Shown: positions 32,690 to 43,994 of the stretch, in pieces | Position numbering within the stretch: the first letter of the stretch is position 1 | Layout: each line of letters begins with the position of its first letter | Origin: Ailurus styani | Taxonomy: Eukaryota; Chordata; Mammalia; Carnivora; Ailuridae | NCBI GenBank assembly: GCA_002007465.1 | Contig: LNAC01000108.1 | Coordinates: 2,460,411 to 2,524,410 of the forward strand | Reading direction: 5' to 3' | DNA length: 64,000 nt | Program-made: the position numbers and the translations under genes | Notes under the pieces: model-generated | What the model saw: only the letters and a program-made list of their open reading frames with translations | What the model was told of the DNA's origin: nothing | Database searches by the model: none

Positions 32690-33170
32690 AAACCAGGGAA
32701 CCAGGGAGACTGAGATGCCAGGGAAGAGGCAGAAAATGTCATATAGATCATGAGCAGACCAAAGAGGTTGGGAGGAAGAGGGAGAAGAAGAGAAGGGGTT
32801 GAGGAGAAGGTGAGGGAGGAGGGGATGAAGAAGTAGTAGATGGTGGAGGAGGAGGTGGGAGGGGGAGGGGAAGGAGAGAGAGAGAGGAGACATAATAGAG
32901 AACCCACAAGAAAAAAACCAACACCAAGGAAAGCAGGAGATGCGGAGGCCACAAGACGAATAACAACGGTAGATAAGAATCCTGAGAACCCAGGACTGTG
33001 TGAACAAGAAGACCAGAGTCATGCCCTGACTCAGGGACACTGAAGATAGGAACCGAATGAGAAGGGCATGAGCAGAGAAAACTTGAAAACCAGAGTCAGG
33101 AAGACAGAAAGGCTGGGTAGAAACCCAGGGAGAGACAGAGCCAGAGGGAGAGACACAGAGACTGTTGCCG
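32690..33170. repeat. Purine-rich low-complexity block
   Basis: Long runs of G/A on the plus strand, densest at 32765-32895 (GGAGGAGGTGGGAGGGGGAG). Minus-strand frames here (179 and 146 codons) are Ser/Leu/Phe/Pro-rich artefacts. Homopurine strands can form triplex DNA. Confidence 0.85.
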
Positions 33171-33289
33171 TCATTCATCATGGAGCTGGGTTTTCAAAGT
33201 CACCCCTAGATCCATGGACTCCAACCTTCTCATTGCTCCTTTCGTTATCCTCCCTGATGGGCCCCAAAGTTTGAAAGATATTTGTCTAC

Positions 33290-33440
33290 CAAACAATCTG
33301 CATTTCATAAGTAATAATTAATTCACCTTTCCATTTTTTATTCATCAAAGACGTCTATAACTGGCAATCAGAGCTTCAGAGCAGCAGGAGCTCGCTCATG
33401 TTGCCACGCTCAGTTGCTGTACTTCCAGCCAAAAGCAAAG
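33290..33440. promoter_or_regulatory. Candidate conserved non-coding element
   Basis: TTTCATAAGTAATAATTAAT, CCATTTTTTATTCATCAAAG and CTCGCTCATGTTGCCACGCT form a unique AT-rich block, bounded by purine-rich DNA on the left. Confidence 0.25.
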
Positions 33441-34554
33441 AAATCTGCCATTTGAGTCATCAGCCTTGTGCAGCCTGATCACAGGTAAATGCATCCTTTG
33501 TGATGAGTTTTGGGGGATGTTGACAATAGTTCAGAGGACACAAAGGGAGGCCCTGCTGTCTTCACAGATCCCTGCAGAGCCAAGGGCCCAATTTCCAGAT
33601 GACAGTCCCAGGAAGTTCCTTTGTCCTGCTAGGCACTGGGCTGCACTACCAGAGCGGAGTTCCTCATTAAGGTGGGCTCCTCCTTTGGAGTGCACGGCCA
33701 GAAATGGACCCATGGCATCTATGTTTTACATGCAAAATATAGCTATTAAAATAACAGCATAAAAGCCTTCACTTAGCCCACTAGCTACTGTTCTAATTCT
33801 CGCCTTCTTCCACAACCATACTTGACAAGGGAGGATAGTTCCTTTCTTCTGACCTCCTATAACTTGGCTCAGTACTCTTATTCTTCTTTGAAAGTCTTCC
33901 ATTGTCCTCCAAATTGCCCAAGTCAATGACTTTTTCAAACTCAGTTTTCTCTATTATGCAGCATTGTGGATGCTGCCCTCCCACCCTAAGTTTACAGATG
34001 TTAGATTCTGGTCCAGAAGACTTCACGGTGAATATAGGTCTGCCTGTAGGGACAGGCCTCCCAGAATGACCTTGCCTAAGACCAACCACCCATCCCTCTT
34101 GGTCTTGGTCTTTGTCTCTTGGCTGCTTCTGTCAAATTTGAGCCCTAAAATGAACTATGGAGACTGGCATTTCTTACTGTGTCATCCTGGCCTATGACCC
34201 AGGCCATGCCCTCAACAGCATACCTATGGGAAAAACTTGGTTTGAAGGATGTACATAATGGCTTCCTGGGCTCTAAGAGATGGACTGTCCTTGGTTTGGC
34301 ATCTTGCTTGACCCCCATCATGATGTCGTTCAGGTTCTCTGGCTGCTCTTCCTGCAGCTCACTGCCTTGTCTGCTGGATCGTACTCTTCTCCCAGTGTCT
34401 TCAGTGGTGAGCATTCACCAAGGCATTATTTACTACTCTCAGCAATAGTCCTCCTTATGCCATGCTCTCTTGCTGAGCACCAGCTGTGGTTGGATTAGAC
34501 ATCATGCCCAAATCAGCACTCTACCACTGATCTCCCGCTCGTGCATTTACTCAT
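33441..34554. other. Unique sequence, nothing recognised
   Basis: AT-balanced single-copy DNA. Opposing frames (about 90-98 codons) are shadows without domains. Confidence 0.5.
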
Positions 34555-34635
34555 TTTCTCCCTCATTTTGAAGACTTTATGCCCATCCTTCATTTCTGTC
34601 TATTAAGCTACTACCATCCTTTAAGACTCTTTTTT
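34555..34635 (+). mobile_element. Possible L2 scrap, sense
   Basis: A short stretch with CATCCTTTAAGACTCTTT resembles the L2 C-terminal region. Weak. Confidence 0.3.
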
Positions 34636-35095
34636 CCCAACCCCTGGTGCAGGGAACCAACAGGACTCCATACGTAAGATCTCAAGGGTTAACCAAAACA
34701 TCTAGGAGCAGGGAGAGCTTGATCTAAACCTTAGGATTCCAATAAAACAGGAATAGAGAGTGTATCTTCTACACAAGCATGGGCCCAGGGGGGATAAACA
34801 AACCAGAAGGATCAAAAGCCAGAGAGAGTTTGAGACCAACTAAGGATGAGAACAGGGGTGGAAGAAATTAAGATACTGTCCCACTGCCATGGCCAGAGCT
34901 GAGCTTCCAGAAATTTAGCATGTTAGCCCCCAGTCATGGTGCATGAGAGGGTACCATGTAAGTTAAAGGTCCCGGCTCAGGGTAGGCAATTACTAAGTGC
35001 GACAAAGGATCTCTCTGTCATCACACTCAATAACAACCTCTCCCTATTCTCTGCTCTCCCAAAGCACTTCATCCTCTCACTATTCATATTTTACT
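34636..35095. other. Unidentified sequence, possibly an old repeat
   Basis: The composition differs from its flanks (A-rich with CAAAAGCCAGAGAGAG), as in decayed LTRs, but I cannot assign a family. Confidence 0.35.
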
Positions 35096-35313
35096 TATAG
35101 CCGCTGGGTGTTTTTTTTTAAGATTTAATTAATTTATTTATTTTAAAGAGAGGAGGGGGAGAGGCCGGAGGACAGAGAGAGACCATCAGACTCCTTGCTG
35201 AGCACAGAGCCTGGTGTGGGGCTCGATTCCATAATCCTGAGATCATGACCTGAGCTGAAACCAAGAGTCAGATGTTCAATCAAGGAGCCACCTGGGCACC
35301 CCTACAGCTGCTG
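35096..35313 (-). mobile_element. Carnivore tRNA-Lys SINE, antisense, older copy
   Basis: The plus strand shows a T-rich tail, TTAATTAATTTATTTATTTT, and the reversed head GGAGCCACCTGGGCACCCC. Duplications TATAGCCGCTG (35096-35106) and TACAGCTGCTG (35303-35313) differ at two sites, consistent with greater age. Confidence 0.9.
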
Positions 35314-35514
35314 TTTGTACACAGGTGTTATTTTTCTTCTATTGAAAGCGTGAAATTCCACAAATATTGGTGATATTAACTTCTCAATTATATATTAAAA
35401 TTAGGGGAAATTCTATTTGAAGAAAGACTTAAACAAACACAGTGCTAAGGGACAGATTTATTCCCTTCTCACTTTCAACCTTGTCTGTAATTAATTTTGA
35501 CTTGGAAATCTTGG

Positions 35515-36240
35515 GTTATTCATTTATTCAACAAACATTACTGAGTGCCAAGCACATACCAGGCACCATGCTAAGAACTTGAGTGCCACAAGAAGCAAGA
35601 CACAGTCCCTGCCCTCTAGGAGCCAATAGTAAAGACAGAAAGACAGGAAAATCAGCACTTAGGGGGGAAAGTGATCGGTGTTACAATAGAGTATGTGTTG
35701 ATGTTTAGGAAATACACAGTAAGGACAATCAGCTAAGATTTTGAAGGAGGTAGTTGTCAGTGAAGGCAACAGTGATATCTTGTCTGAATCCTAAAGGATA
35801 TGAGGTAGTTGGAAATGGATAGGAGAGGAAGAGAGAATTCAGTCAGAATGATTAACCCAGAGAAAAGGGGGAGAATAACACAAAAATTAGTGGAGTGGCA
35901 GATTGTTCAGAGTGTCTAATAACAGGCTGCATGGCGGGGCAAGACACGGGGGTGGGGGGAGATGAGAGGTGTGCCTGGCTGGCAAGGGGAAGGCTGGAGC
36001 AAGATCACGAAGGGTCTTGTATTCAGTGCTAGAGAGTTTGTATCAAATATGCTCATGTTAAGTATCCCTGTCCCTTCCAAGAGATTTAAGTAGGGAATGG
36101 TCTGACTGGATTTGAGTGGATGAGGAGAACCCTTCTGGCCAATGTGGAAATAAGTTAGAAAGATGTTGCAATAGTTCAGGTGAGACATGATAAAAGCTTG
36201 ACTGAAGGCAGTGGGGAATGGAGAAAATGGGTGAATTAAA
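35515..36240 (-). mobile_element. L2 LINE remnant, antisense, about 0.7 kb
   Basis: TTTATTCAACAAACATTACT, ACATACCAGGCACCATGCTA and CAGTCCCTGCCCTCTAGGAG lead into upstream L2 coding sequence read antisense, ending with GTTGCAATAGTTCAGGTGAG near 36185. This is one of the longest L2 copies in the window. Confidence 0.85.
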
Positions 36241-36959
36241 GTGATATTAGGTAGAAAGAGTCTACAGGCTTCAAAGTCTGACTGGGGAGCAAATTTTCTT
36301 TGAACATGTCCTTATATCAGCAGCCTACCTGGATTGTGTTTACTCTGTCTTGGGCTCTGTCTCTCAGGGCTAATGAGCAACATGGAATCATCTCTGTGTG
36401 ATGGCCTGCTGCAGCAACTCACGGATTGACCAGCCTCCATATTCAAACACACTGGAATGAATTTTTTCTTGTTCTTGGTTTGATTGGAACTGGGTGTCAC
36501 TCCTACCTCCTTGTTTCTCCAGTAAGGCCTAGACCAAAAACAAAACTTGGGCAACGAACCTCAGCTTCACAATCCATTCCTACCCTGTTCCACCTTCCAT
36601 GATTGCCTTTCTTTTCTTCCCATTGCTTCAAAGAGCAGGGGTGACAAATATGGCTGTTTGCACTTAATTCCATCCTTTCCTCAACTATTTTGCCCAATCA
36701 GGATCAAAGTTTACCTTGGTTGCCAAAGGGAACCATGCTATTAGTCGTCTATTCACCCATCTTTGAAGCTCACCACTAGTGTGAAAGTTACTTTGCATTA
36801 AATTCTAAGGGGGTGTTCATTAACTCAATTATACTGGAAGAAACAGTTCTAATACAAGCTACTCTTAAAGGAAACTCTTTTCCTCTTGAATATTTTAGAC
36901 ATATTTTGTAGAGTGGAATTAATTTTTAAAGAAAATTACATACCATTTTCTGACAAGCA
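36241..36959. other. Unique sequence, nothing recognised
   Basis: AT-rich single-copy DNA without gene signal. Confidence 0.5.
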
Positions 36960-37085
36960 AAAATAGATTGAGGGGAGAGAGGGGGAGGAATGCACTTGAG
37001 AGAGAGAGAAAGAGACTCTACCTGAACACAGAGAAAGACAGAGATAAATAGAAAAGGAATATGAAAGAGACAGAGAGTGGACACA
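36960..37085. repeat. GA-rich low-complexity block
   Basis: GAGAGAGAGAAAGAGAC and related purine words. The minus-strand frame here is a compositional Ser/Leu-rich artefact. Confidence 0.8.
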
Positions 37086-37732
37086 GATACTTCCTATTGG
37101 AGTTGCTGTTTGCTGGTTTTTATCAAGCAACATTTTGGAGATAGTCTATGGAATAGATCATCAAAGCTACTTTTTTACACCTTACAAAATATACCAAGAC
37201 TCTGTGACAACTGCAGATTAGAGAAGTGGCACCAACACCAATTGTTTTTCCTTTAGTTTTCACTCCTGGTTTCGATGCTTACAAAGAACACTAGTACCTA
37301 AAACTTTCACTTCCTGACCAATATTTGATACATCTTGTTGCTATTAACCAGGATCATAACTCAGGCAGGGCTGACATGTCATCTACCTTCCCTATCCCTG
37401 ACCTATAGCTTGTTCCAATTCCCTTTCTCACCCAGCTCCAGAAATCCCAATGGTTTTCATTCTTCTGTTGATGAAGACCATGTTGAAGTTGGTAGCATAA
37501 ATCTAGTTTCAGAGAGGTATAGGACAGGGCAGGGGGAGTGTCAACCCCCATAACTTCCCAGGGAAATAACCATGTACTTATGTGCAGCACTGACTTAGAA
37601 CCATGGACAGCAACAGCTAAACTAGCCCTCCTTCCTTCCTCTCTCCCCCCAAACATTAGGTTTTGCTCTGGAAGAGAGAAGGGAAATTTCAACACTTAGT
37701 ACTGATGGTAGATGATAAAGGAGGGGTTAGGA
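37086..37732. other. Unique sequence, nothing recognised
   Basis: Single-copy DNA. No repeat or gene could be supported. Confidence 0.5.
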
Positions 37733-37825
37733 AGATAGTCTATGGAATTAAAATGTATTGAGAGGAATTAAATGGAATTCTATTAAATTCTAAATTTAAT
37801 TCTATGGAATTAAAATCTATATCAG
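37733..37825. repeat. Local duplication with AATTC/GAATT palindromes
   Basis: TCTATGGAATTAAAATGTAT and TCTATGGAATTAAAATCTAT flank about 50 bp of AT-rich sequence with several inverted GGAATT/AATTCT words, so the region could form a hairpin. Confidence 0.7.
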
Positions 37826-37854
37826 ATTGCATTGACTCTGCACTTCCGCAAAGT

Positions 37855-37970
37855 TAAGGATGCTTTCTCTGGCTCAGGCTCATACAGATAGTAGTAATAG
37901 ATATGGGATTCTGGACCATGTCTGTCTGATTCCAGCACTCATTCTCTTAACCACAATATAGTGGTTCTCT
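37855..37970 (-). mobile_element. MIR fragment, antisense
   Basis: CAGGCTCATACAGATAGTAG, TCTGTCTGATTCCAGCACTC and TTCTCTTAACCACAATATAG are the antisense MIR 5' half. Confidence 0.6.
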
Positions 37971-38199
37971 GTCTGAGCTGGGCCCCCCTAATATGAAGGA
38001 GTTAGCATTACTATTTTAGGGAGTTTCCCATTGTGGAAATTTCCCAGATTCTGATCTTGTCTGATCTTATATTCTGTGTGTTCTATACCAACCTTGAAAA
38101 ATTATCTCAGAGGTAAAAAAAACTCAGAAAAAAAAAACAAAAAAAAATCAAATTATTTTAAAGAAAAAAAACCCACCCCATTACTCCTCTCCTCTGACA

Positions 38200-38495
38200 C
38201 AGCCATTTTTCACTTTTGCACATTATCTTTCAGCCCTTGTTGACACACTGACATATTTTCCATCATTGCAATCAAAGCAATTGTAGTATTTGCATTGTAT
38301 TTTCACTTAGTCTCTTATCATAAACCTTTCCCCAAGTTGCTATACAGTCTCTGTAATGATCACTTTTAATGTCTATATAATTTTCTAACAAATGAATGCA
38401 ACATGATTTACTAAACAACCACCTAATTGTTGAGCATTTAGGTTATTTCCAGGTTTTTTATTTCATAGATCATACTATGATGAGCATTTTTATGT
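38200..38495 (-). mobile_element. Old L1 (L1M-type) 3' untranslated fragment, antisense
   Basis: TTGTTGAGCATTTAGGTTAT with TTCCAGG, CATACTATGATGAGCATTTT and earlier CAAATGAATGCAACATG correspond to the antisense of old L1M 3' ends. An A-rich tract at 38105-38175 precedes it. Divergence is high. Confidence 0.5.
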
Positions 38496-38524
38496 GAAAT
38501 CCACATGGGGTGCTTGAAGGAGCA

Positions 38525-38620
38525 TGAACATGGAGTCAGATGGCATAGAGTTAAAACTCAACTCTGCCATTTACCTCTAATGAGTTGCAAAAGTTCTCAG
38601 AGGTTTCACCCTGGAGGTGG
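38525..38620 (+). mobile_element. MIR fragment, sense
   Basis: GGAGTCAGATGGCATAGAGT and AAAACTCAACTCTGCCATTT with ATGAGTTGCAAAAGTTCTCA follow the sense MIR 5' half. Confidence 0.5.
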
Positions 38621-40581
38621 GGGGAGTGGACATTGCCAGAGAAGTGGGGTAGAGGATTGTGAGGCAGAGGCAGGCCACCCACAGACACAGATGCAAAAGG
38701 AGGAGGGAGCTACTCATGATAAACTTCCTAGACTTTACAGCTTTGCCTTTCCAAGTCTGGGGCTGAGCAAAAGCTGTTCACTCAGCGGAAGGCACATAAA
38801 GGGGATAGTTCTCCTTTGGTCAGATACTTGGGACCCAGGGCCTGAACTGGTTAATACATAAACAAGATTATCTGACAAAACCCTTCTTTGAGAATATATG
38901 ATGATAGTAGCAGGCTGAGATCAACCCCCACACCTGTTCCTCTAAGCTCAATACCCTGGGGTTAAAACCCTGGGGTCACTTCTCTGCCCCTGATCAACTT
39001 TCTCTGAATTCTTTCTTCCTATCAACAAAGGACACATCCTTTCTTCTGCATCTTCTGGAGCCAAAAACACAGCTATGAATTCTGATCATAGCTACCAGAT
39101 GGGACTCAATCTCTCCAGCCCCTCCTGCCTCTTTTTCCTCAAGGACAATCCCACAGACTCCTTCATTATCATCTCTTCTGATGTTCCATGAAGGTGGATA
39201 CATCTGGGAGTTACTGTATGTCTGGAATCTTCCATGGTTTCGATCATTAGCCTTATTTTAGAAAACCTGGCATCCTGGTGGCATGGTCCCCGAGCTCTTA
39301 GTTGCCCTCCACGTGTCCTCCTTGACTCTTGAGCGTGGAACTACCTATCTCCAAATCTGAAGTCGTATCTAGAGAAGGCCATTTAATAGATCAGAACCAG
39401 TTGACCATTCCCGTGTTTCAAATCTGGAGGGTAATTCTCTTCCCAGGGCACCTCCAGACTGATCATGTCCCTCATTAACGTGACCCTTTTCCACACATAC
39501 ATAGTAAGGGAAGTCATCCCCCTACACCCAGCTCTGAATCTCCATGGGCAACTCTACTTGAGGTGCAAGGGTAGGGGAAAGGGTGGAAAGGATGGAAAGG
39601 AAAATAGGCACCTAGGGCTAAACCCACATACCAGATTCCTTCAAAAAACAACCCCCCCTTCCCCAAGCATGTCCATGCAATTTCCGGTACATGGCTGAAT
39701 TTGTAGTCTGAGCTCTCACAACCCTGGGGATCAGGGAGGCCTTGTCAGGGGAAAGTTGCTGACCAGCCCCTTCTCCTTGGCTGTCAGGGCTAATCAACAT
39801 CAGGGCAGCTAATGGCGAACACAAAACCTATTTAAAAGCTACATTTACCACTTGGCTGGTTCCATTACAGTGTGTAATATCCAGGTGTCACACTTTCTCT
39901 CAAAATGTCTGTCTCAATGCTTCCTCAAGTTTCTGGGGTTAAGAAGTCATTGCCAAGAGCCACCTGAGGAGGGCTCCTCTGCCCCTGCCCCACACCCATC
40001 CTCACAGCAAGCTTCTCTGCAGTCTCCGGGGGAAGATTCCGGAGCAGGGTGCCATAGTGGACACCACAGGCACATGGCTTCTTCCCTGGATGGGAGGACT
40101 TCTCCCTCCCCGCTATGACAGCTGTGGTGCCTATCCTATGCCCCGCCCACATCCGAGAATCTGGGTGCCAATGGCACATGATCACTGCATTCAGACCTCA
40201 ATTTCCCCAACTCTCCTTTAAAGTCCAAATGAGCAGGATAAATTCCCACAGCTTCCTGACCCGTGCACTTCCTTTTCCCATTCCTGAATCTCTGTCACTA
40301 AGGATCCGGAGGCAGAAGAAAAGCTGGAGATTCCATTTGATAAGGCCACAACCCTCTCCTCCCTAGATGACCTCCTACCACATGGCTCTGCCATCAATGC
40401 TGTCCATCCCACCGATCAACATTCAAGCATTTTCTATCCCTTGATCCAGAAGCGCCTTCACTTAGCTTGCCCCTGACCAGCCATGGGCTGTCCCTGGTCT
40501 GTGAAGGTACAGTCTTTATTCTAAAGGATAAATTCTGGGACTTTGAAGGGAGTGCATATTGTGATCATCAAAAACGACTCT
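38621..40581. other. Unique sequence, about 2 kb, nothing firmly recognised
   Basis: Mixed-composition single-copy DNA. Short frames on both strands have no domain. A C-run occurs at 39650-39660. Confidence 0.5.
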
Positions 40582-40790
40582 TTTTACTCATCCAATAAAT
40601 ATTTTATGAGCACCTAGTATGTGCCAGGCAATGTACTTGGCCTGAAGGTACAGTAGGGAGAAAAACTCACAGTTTAGAGGTGGAGGCAGAAACCAATCAC
40701 AAATATCTAATTACACGCTGTGATGCATGCTCTGAAGGAAAAGCACAATGGTTCCCGAGAGCAAGTAACAGGGTCAGGGAAAGCTTGGGG
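40582..40790 (-). mobile_element. L2 LINE remnant, antisense
   Basis: ATCCAATAAATATTTTATGA, CACCTAGTATGTGCCAGGCA and a GGAGGCAGAAACCAATCACA block are antisense L2. Confidence 0.85.
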
Positions 40791-41654
40791 GAAGACCCTG
40801 GAGGGGGGCATGGATGTCCATCCTTATTCCCAGAACCTCGCAGAGTCTGCCACACATGTCTGTGGACTGACTGAGGAATGCTTCTTGTCCCCTCTCCTTC
40901 TTGGTCTCCTTCACCGCTACGTGCCTCAGCCACTGCCATCCCCATCTCTGCCACCAGCCTCACACCTCACTTCACCCGAGCAGCAAAGTCAAGGCTGTCC
41001 TTCCTTCCTCCCCTGGAAGGGGCGTGGGCACCCTTCCATGAGCCTGGGAAGAAAGCTCTTTCCTCGAGATGAGCAAAGGATCCACCTCCCTCCCACTCTG
41101 GCACTTCCCAGTGCTCTCTTGTCAACACGCCAGGCCAGATGACAATGTTTCTCGGGGGGAGGCCGGGGGAACATGACAGCTCAGGTTAGTGAGGGAGGCC
41201 TTCCCCGGGGGGCAGGGTGCTGGGAGTCTGGACTTGCCAAAGGCCAATGGCACCTCCACGATCAGCCACGTCAGGGCAAGGAGCAGTCACTGCCCATCCT
41301 CGCATGATGCAAGCCTGCTTATGCTGGGGACGTGAGGGTCGTCCATCTCCCAGGAGGTGCTAGAAACATTCAGAGTTTCTGTAGCCTCGTACGGGGTGGA
41401 TCTCAGCTGCATGAGAGATGAGCCTGCCCTGTGAGGGCATCTGGTGCCCACACATCTGGCCACTCCAGACGGCATCTGTGGGAGCTGCCCACACCACCTG
41501 CTCAACCGGCATCTCTCCATCTTGCACACAGCTGGGTCACTGTATAAACAGAAGGCCTGGCTTCTGCCTCTGCAGCCGGCCAGGGGCTGCGGGAGTACGG
41601 CCCAGACGGCAGCGTATCTCTGGACAGGGTGGAGAACACCGCGCACGGCCTGTG
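40791..41654. other. GC-rich unique sequence
   Basis: C-rich DNA. Overlapping frames of 140 (plus) and 213 (minus, 41287-41928) codons lack domains and include repeat sequence at their ends. Confidence 0.5.
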
Positions 41655-41776
41655 CGGTCAGCAGGTACAGGGTTATGGGCATCCCGGCAGCTCCCACTCG
41701 CTGGGTAACCTTGGAAGTGCTCTCCTTTCTGGGAGCCTTGGGTCTCCTTTGTAAAATGAGGGGTGGGGCTTGATCA
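41655..41776 (+). mobile_element. MIR, sense, left part of an interrupted copy
   Basis: GCTGGGTAACCTTGGAAGTG and CTCCTTTGTAAAATGAGGGG are sense MIR. The element appears to resume at 41985. Confidence 0.5.
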
Positions 41777-41976
41777 GTGCTTTCCAGAGGTTTTCCATGG
41801 GCCCTCGAGTTCCCTAAAGGCAAAGGGGAGCCTGAGGAGCAAACATGGAGGCTCTGGACAACCCTGCTTTGACCAAGCAGCACCTCTTTCCCTGCTTTGG
41901 ATACAGAGCTTTGGCTGCAAAACTTCACTTCAGAAAAGAAAGTTCATCACTGCGAGCAAGTTTGAAAACCACTGGA
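41777..41976. mobile_element. Possible hAT DNA transposon inserted in the MIR
   Basis: The left end CAGTGCTTTCCAGAGG and the right end GTTTGAAAACCACTG are roughly inverted (hAT elements of the MER family start CAGTGGTTTTCAA). An eight-base duplication is not visible. Confidence 0.4.
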
Positions 41977-41984
41977 GTGCTCGT

Positions 41985-42110
41985 CCCTAAGGCCCCTTCT
42001 AGCTCTGACATTCTGTGATTTATGAGTAAATAAGATAATATATATGAGGGAGACCTGGAACATGGTAGAGATGCTATAAATGGGCCCCATTATTACTGCT
42101 GTGTCTACAT
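41985..42110 (+). mobile_element. MIR, sense, right part
   Basis: AAGGCCCCTTCTAGCTCTGA followed by CATTCTGTGATTTATGAG and ACATGGTAGAGATGCTATAA continues the element left of the hAT candidate. Confidence 0.45.
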
Positions 42111-42669
42111 GTGTCACAGGAGCCCCAATGAACGCTCAGCTGAAATCCAAAGACAAACCCTATACTGTTTCCTGATCTTTAAGGACTTGGAGTAGCTCTA
42201 CAGTTCAGTGTTGGATAAATGTGGATGAGAGGAAGGCAGAGGGAGAAGGAAGAGAGAGGAAGGAAGGAGGTGCAAATGCCAGGGTCAAGGTCTAGGACCC
42301 CTCCCATGCATGTGTGCTCAGGTTCCAGGAGGACAGGGGTAGGACCCAGCCTGGCCCCCCACAGCTCCATCATTTAGGCTCACACACTGGTTGCCATGGA
42401 GATGAGAGGAGTGCAGGGGCACAGGGCACCGACCTCTCCATCAAGGTCAGCATCTGCTCTTCTTGATTTTATCCAATTTAAGAAGGCATGGAGGGGGGAT
42501 ACTTTGCCCCACCCTCCCCCATCTCCCCATTGTGTCCTCACTGCCTCCCACTCACCTTCAGGACTTCCCTGGGCGGCCATAGGCTGGGTCTCCTTTGGAT
42601 GAAGGTCCTGGCTGATGGAGTGAACCAGGAGAAGGGGGCTGGTATGGCCACAGAAGGCAGGTCAGGGAG
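42111..42669. other. Unique sequence, nothing recognised
   Basis: GC-rich single-copy DNA with overlapping artefactual frames. Confidence 0.5.
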
Positions 42670-42835
42670 GCCGGGTGGAGAGGTGGGACACGAGTTCTTG
42701 AGCAAGGGAATGACAGGAGCAGAGAGAAGTTTGTCTTGGTGGTCAGTGGAGCTGTGGAGGGTGGAGCAGAGGGAAGAGGGGGCAGGGGGCGCCTGCTGGA
42801 ATAATTCAAGTGAGAGGAAATGCAGACCTGGGGTA
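42670..42835 (-). mobile_element. Possible L2 fragment, antisense
   Basis: TTGAGCAAGGGAATGACAGG, TTGTCTTGGTGGTCAGTGGA and CTGGAATAATTCAAGTGAGA fit antisense L2 coding sequence. Weak. Confidence 0.4.
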
Positions 42836-43339
42836 GGATGGAGGCAGGGAAAATGCACTAGAAGAATGAACTTGAGTTATGCCGGGCGGCAGACAGGGGT
42901 TTTTACTTGGATTGAAAGTCTCAGAACCTCAGCACGTTTGCGTGAAGGAATCCAAGATTAAGTCTGGCTTTTTCCAAAACTCCTTCCCTGGAAAACTGGC
43001 TCCACTAGAAAGCTGCCCGGGATCACATTAGCATCATAAAGGTCCAGAGAGGCTCCCCCTCTGTCTCCGCAGTCCCCTCCCCCCCAACCCCCCCCCAAGA
43101 CGGTCCTCTCTCCAGGTTGTTTGACTCAACTTTGAACTTTCACAGAGGTCCAGTCATAAAGAAACTTACATTATTAACTTTGGCAAGTCCAAATTTGTGT
43201 TTTAACTCTGACTACAGAGCTTCCCTCATCCCCTTCAGCAACACCTATTTACACCTCTGGAAGATTTGGAAATTACTGAACTAGTGACACACAATGCACA
43301 ATGGTGGAGAGAAGATTCAGGATGTTTGGCTGTCCAAGA
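42836..43339. other. Unique sequence with a poly(C) tract
   Basis: Bases 43078-43096 are almost pure C. The AT-richer block 43110-43230 (TTACATTATTAACTTTGGCA) is a very weak regulatory candidate. Confidence 0.4.
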
Positions 43340-43436
43340 GATAGTCGCATCATGACTCAGAAGTCCCACTTCTGGGGATCAGGCCTAAGAGAAAAGTGCT
43401 TAACATGGAAATAACTACATGTATGATGCTGTATTT

Positions 43437-43683
43437 AAAATGTGAAAATAGGGCGCCTGGGTGGCTCAGTGGGTTAAAGCCTCTGCCTTTGGCTCAGGTC
43501 ATGATCTCAAGGTCCTGGGATTGAGACCCGAATCGGGCTCTCTGCTCAGCGGGGAGCCTGCTTCCTCCTCTCTCTCTGCCTACTTGTAATCTCTCTCTGT
43601 CATATAAATAAATAAAATCTAAAAAAAAAAAGAGTACTCATCCCTCTTTTAAAAAAAATAAAATAAAATAAAATGTGAAAATA
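43437..43683 (+). mobile_element. Carnivore tRNA-Lys SINE, mustelid-type, 14-bp duplication
   Basis: AAAATGTGAAAATA at 43437-43450 recurs exactly at 43670-43683. The head GGGCGCCTGGGTGGC is followed by GTGGGTTAAAGCCTCTGCCT. The A-rich tail contains an unusual interruption, GAGTACTCATCCCTC, before a second A-rich run. Confidence 0.97.
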
Positions 43684-43796
43684 CTAAAATATCAAAAAAT
43701 CCAATGGTATAATTCCTCAATGGCACTTTTGCACGAAGACTGTGAATAGTATATAGCTACACAAGAAATCACTTAAAACTGAATATATTGTAAGAG

Positions 43797-43994
43797 TCAT
43801 TTGACTATAGGCACACCTGGGTGGCTCAGTTGGTTAAGCGGCTGCCTTTGACTCAGGTCATGATCCCGGGGTCCTGGGATCGAGCCCCACATCGGGGAGC
43901 CTGCTTCCTCCTCTGCCTCCTGCTCTCCTTGCTTGTACAATCTCTCTCTCTGTCAAATAAATAAATAAAATATTTAAGGAATCATTTGACTATA
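43797..43994 (+). mobile_element. Carnivore tRNA-Lys SINE, internally deleted, 13-bp duplication
   Basis: TCATTTGACTATA at 43797-43809 recurs exactly at 43982-43994. The body lacks the usual GGGCTCTCTGCTCAGCA segment between ATCG and GGGAGCCTGC, so it is about 20 bp short. Confidence 0.95.

Noticed and set aside
32512..33181. Minus-strand frames of 146 and 179 codons
   Set aside because: They are the complement of a purine-rich tract and encode Ser/Leu/Phe/Pro-rich artefacts.
41287..41928. 213-codon minus-strand frame
   Set aside because: It crosses MIR and hAT-like remnants at its start, is overlapped by plus-strand frames, and has no domain.
43451..43520. SINE head as a tRNA gene
   Set aside because: The head is tRNA-Lys-derived with recognisable internal promoter-like parts, but it is fused to the SINE body and cannot fold as a functional tRNA.
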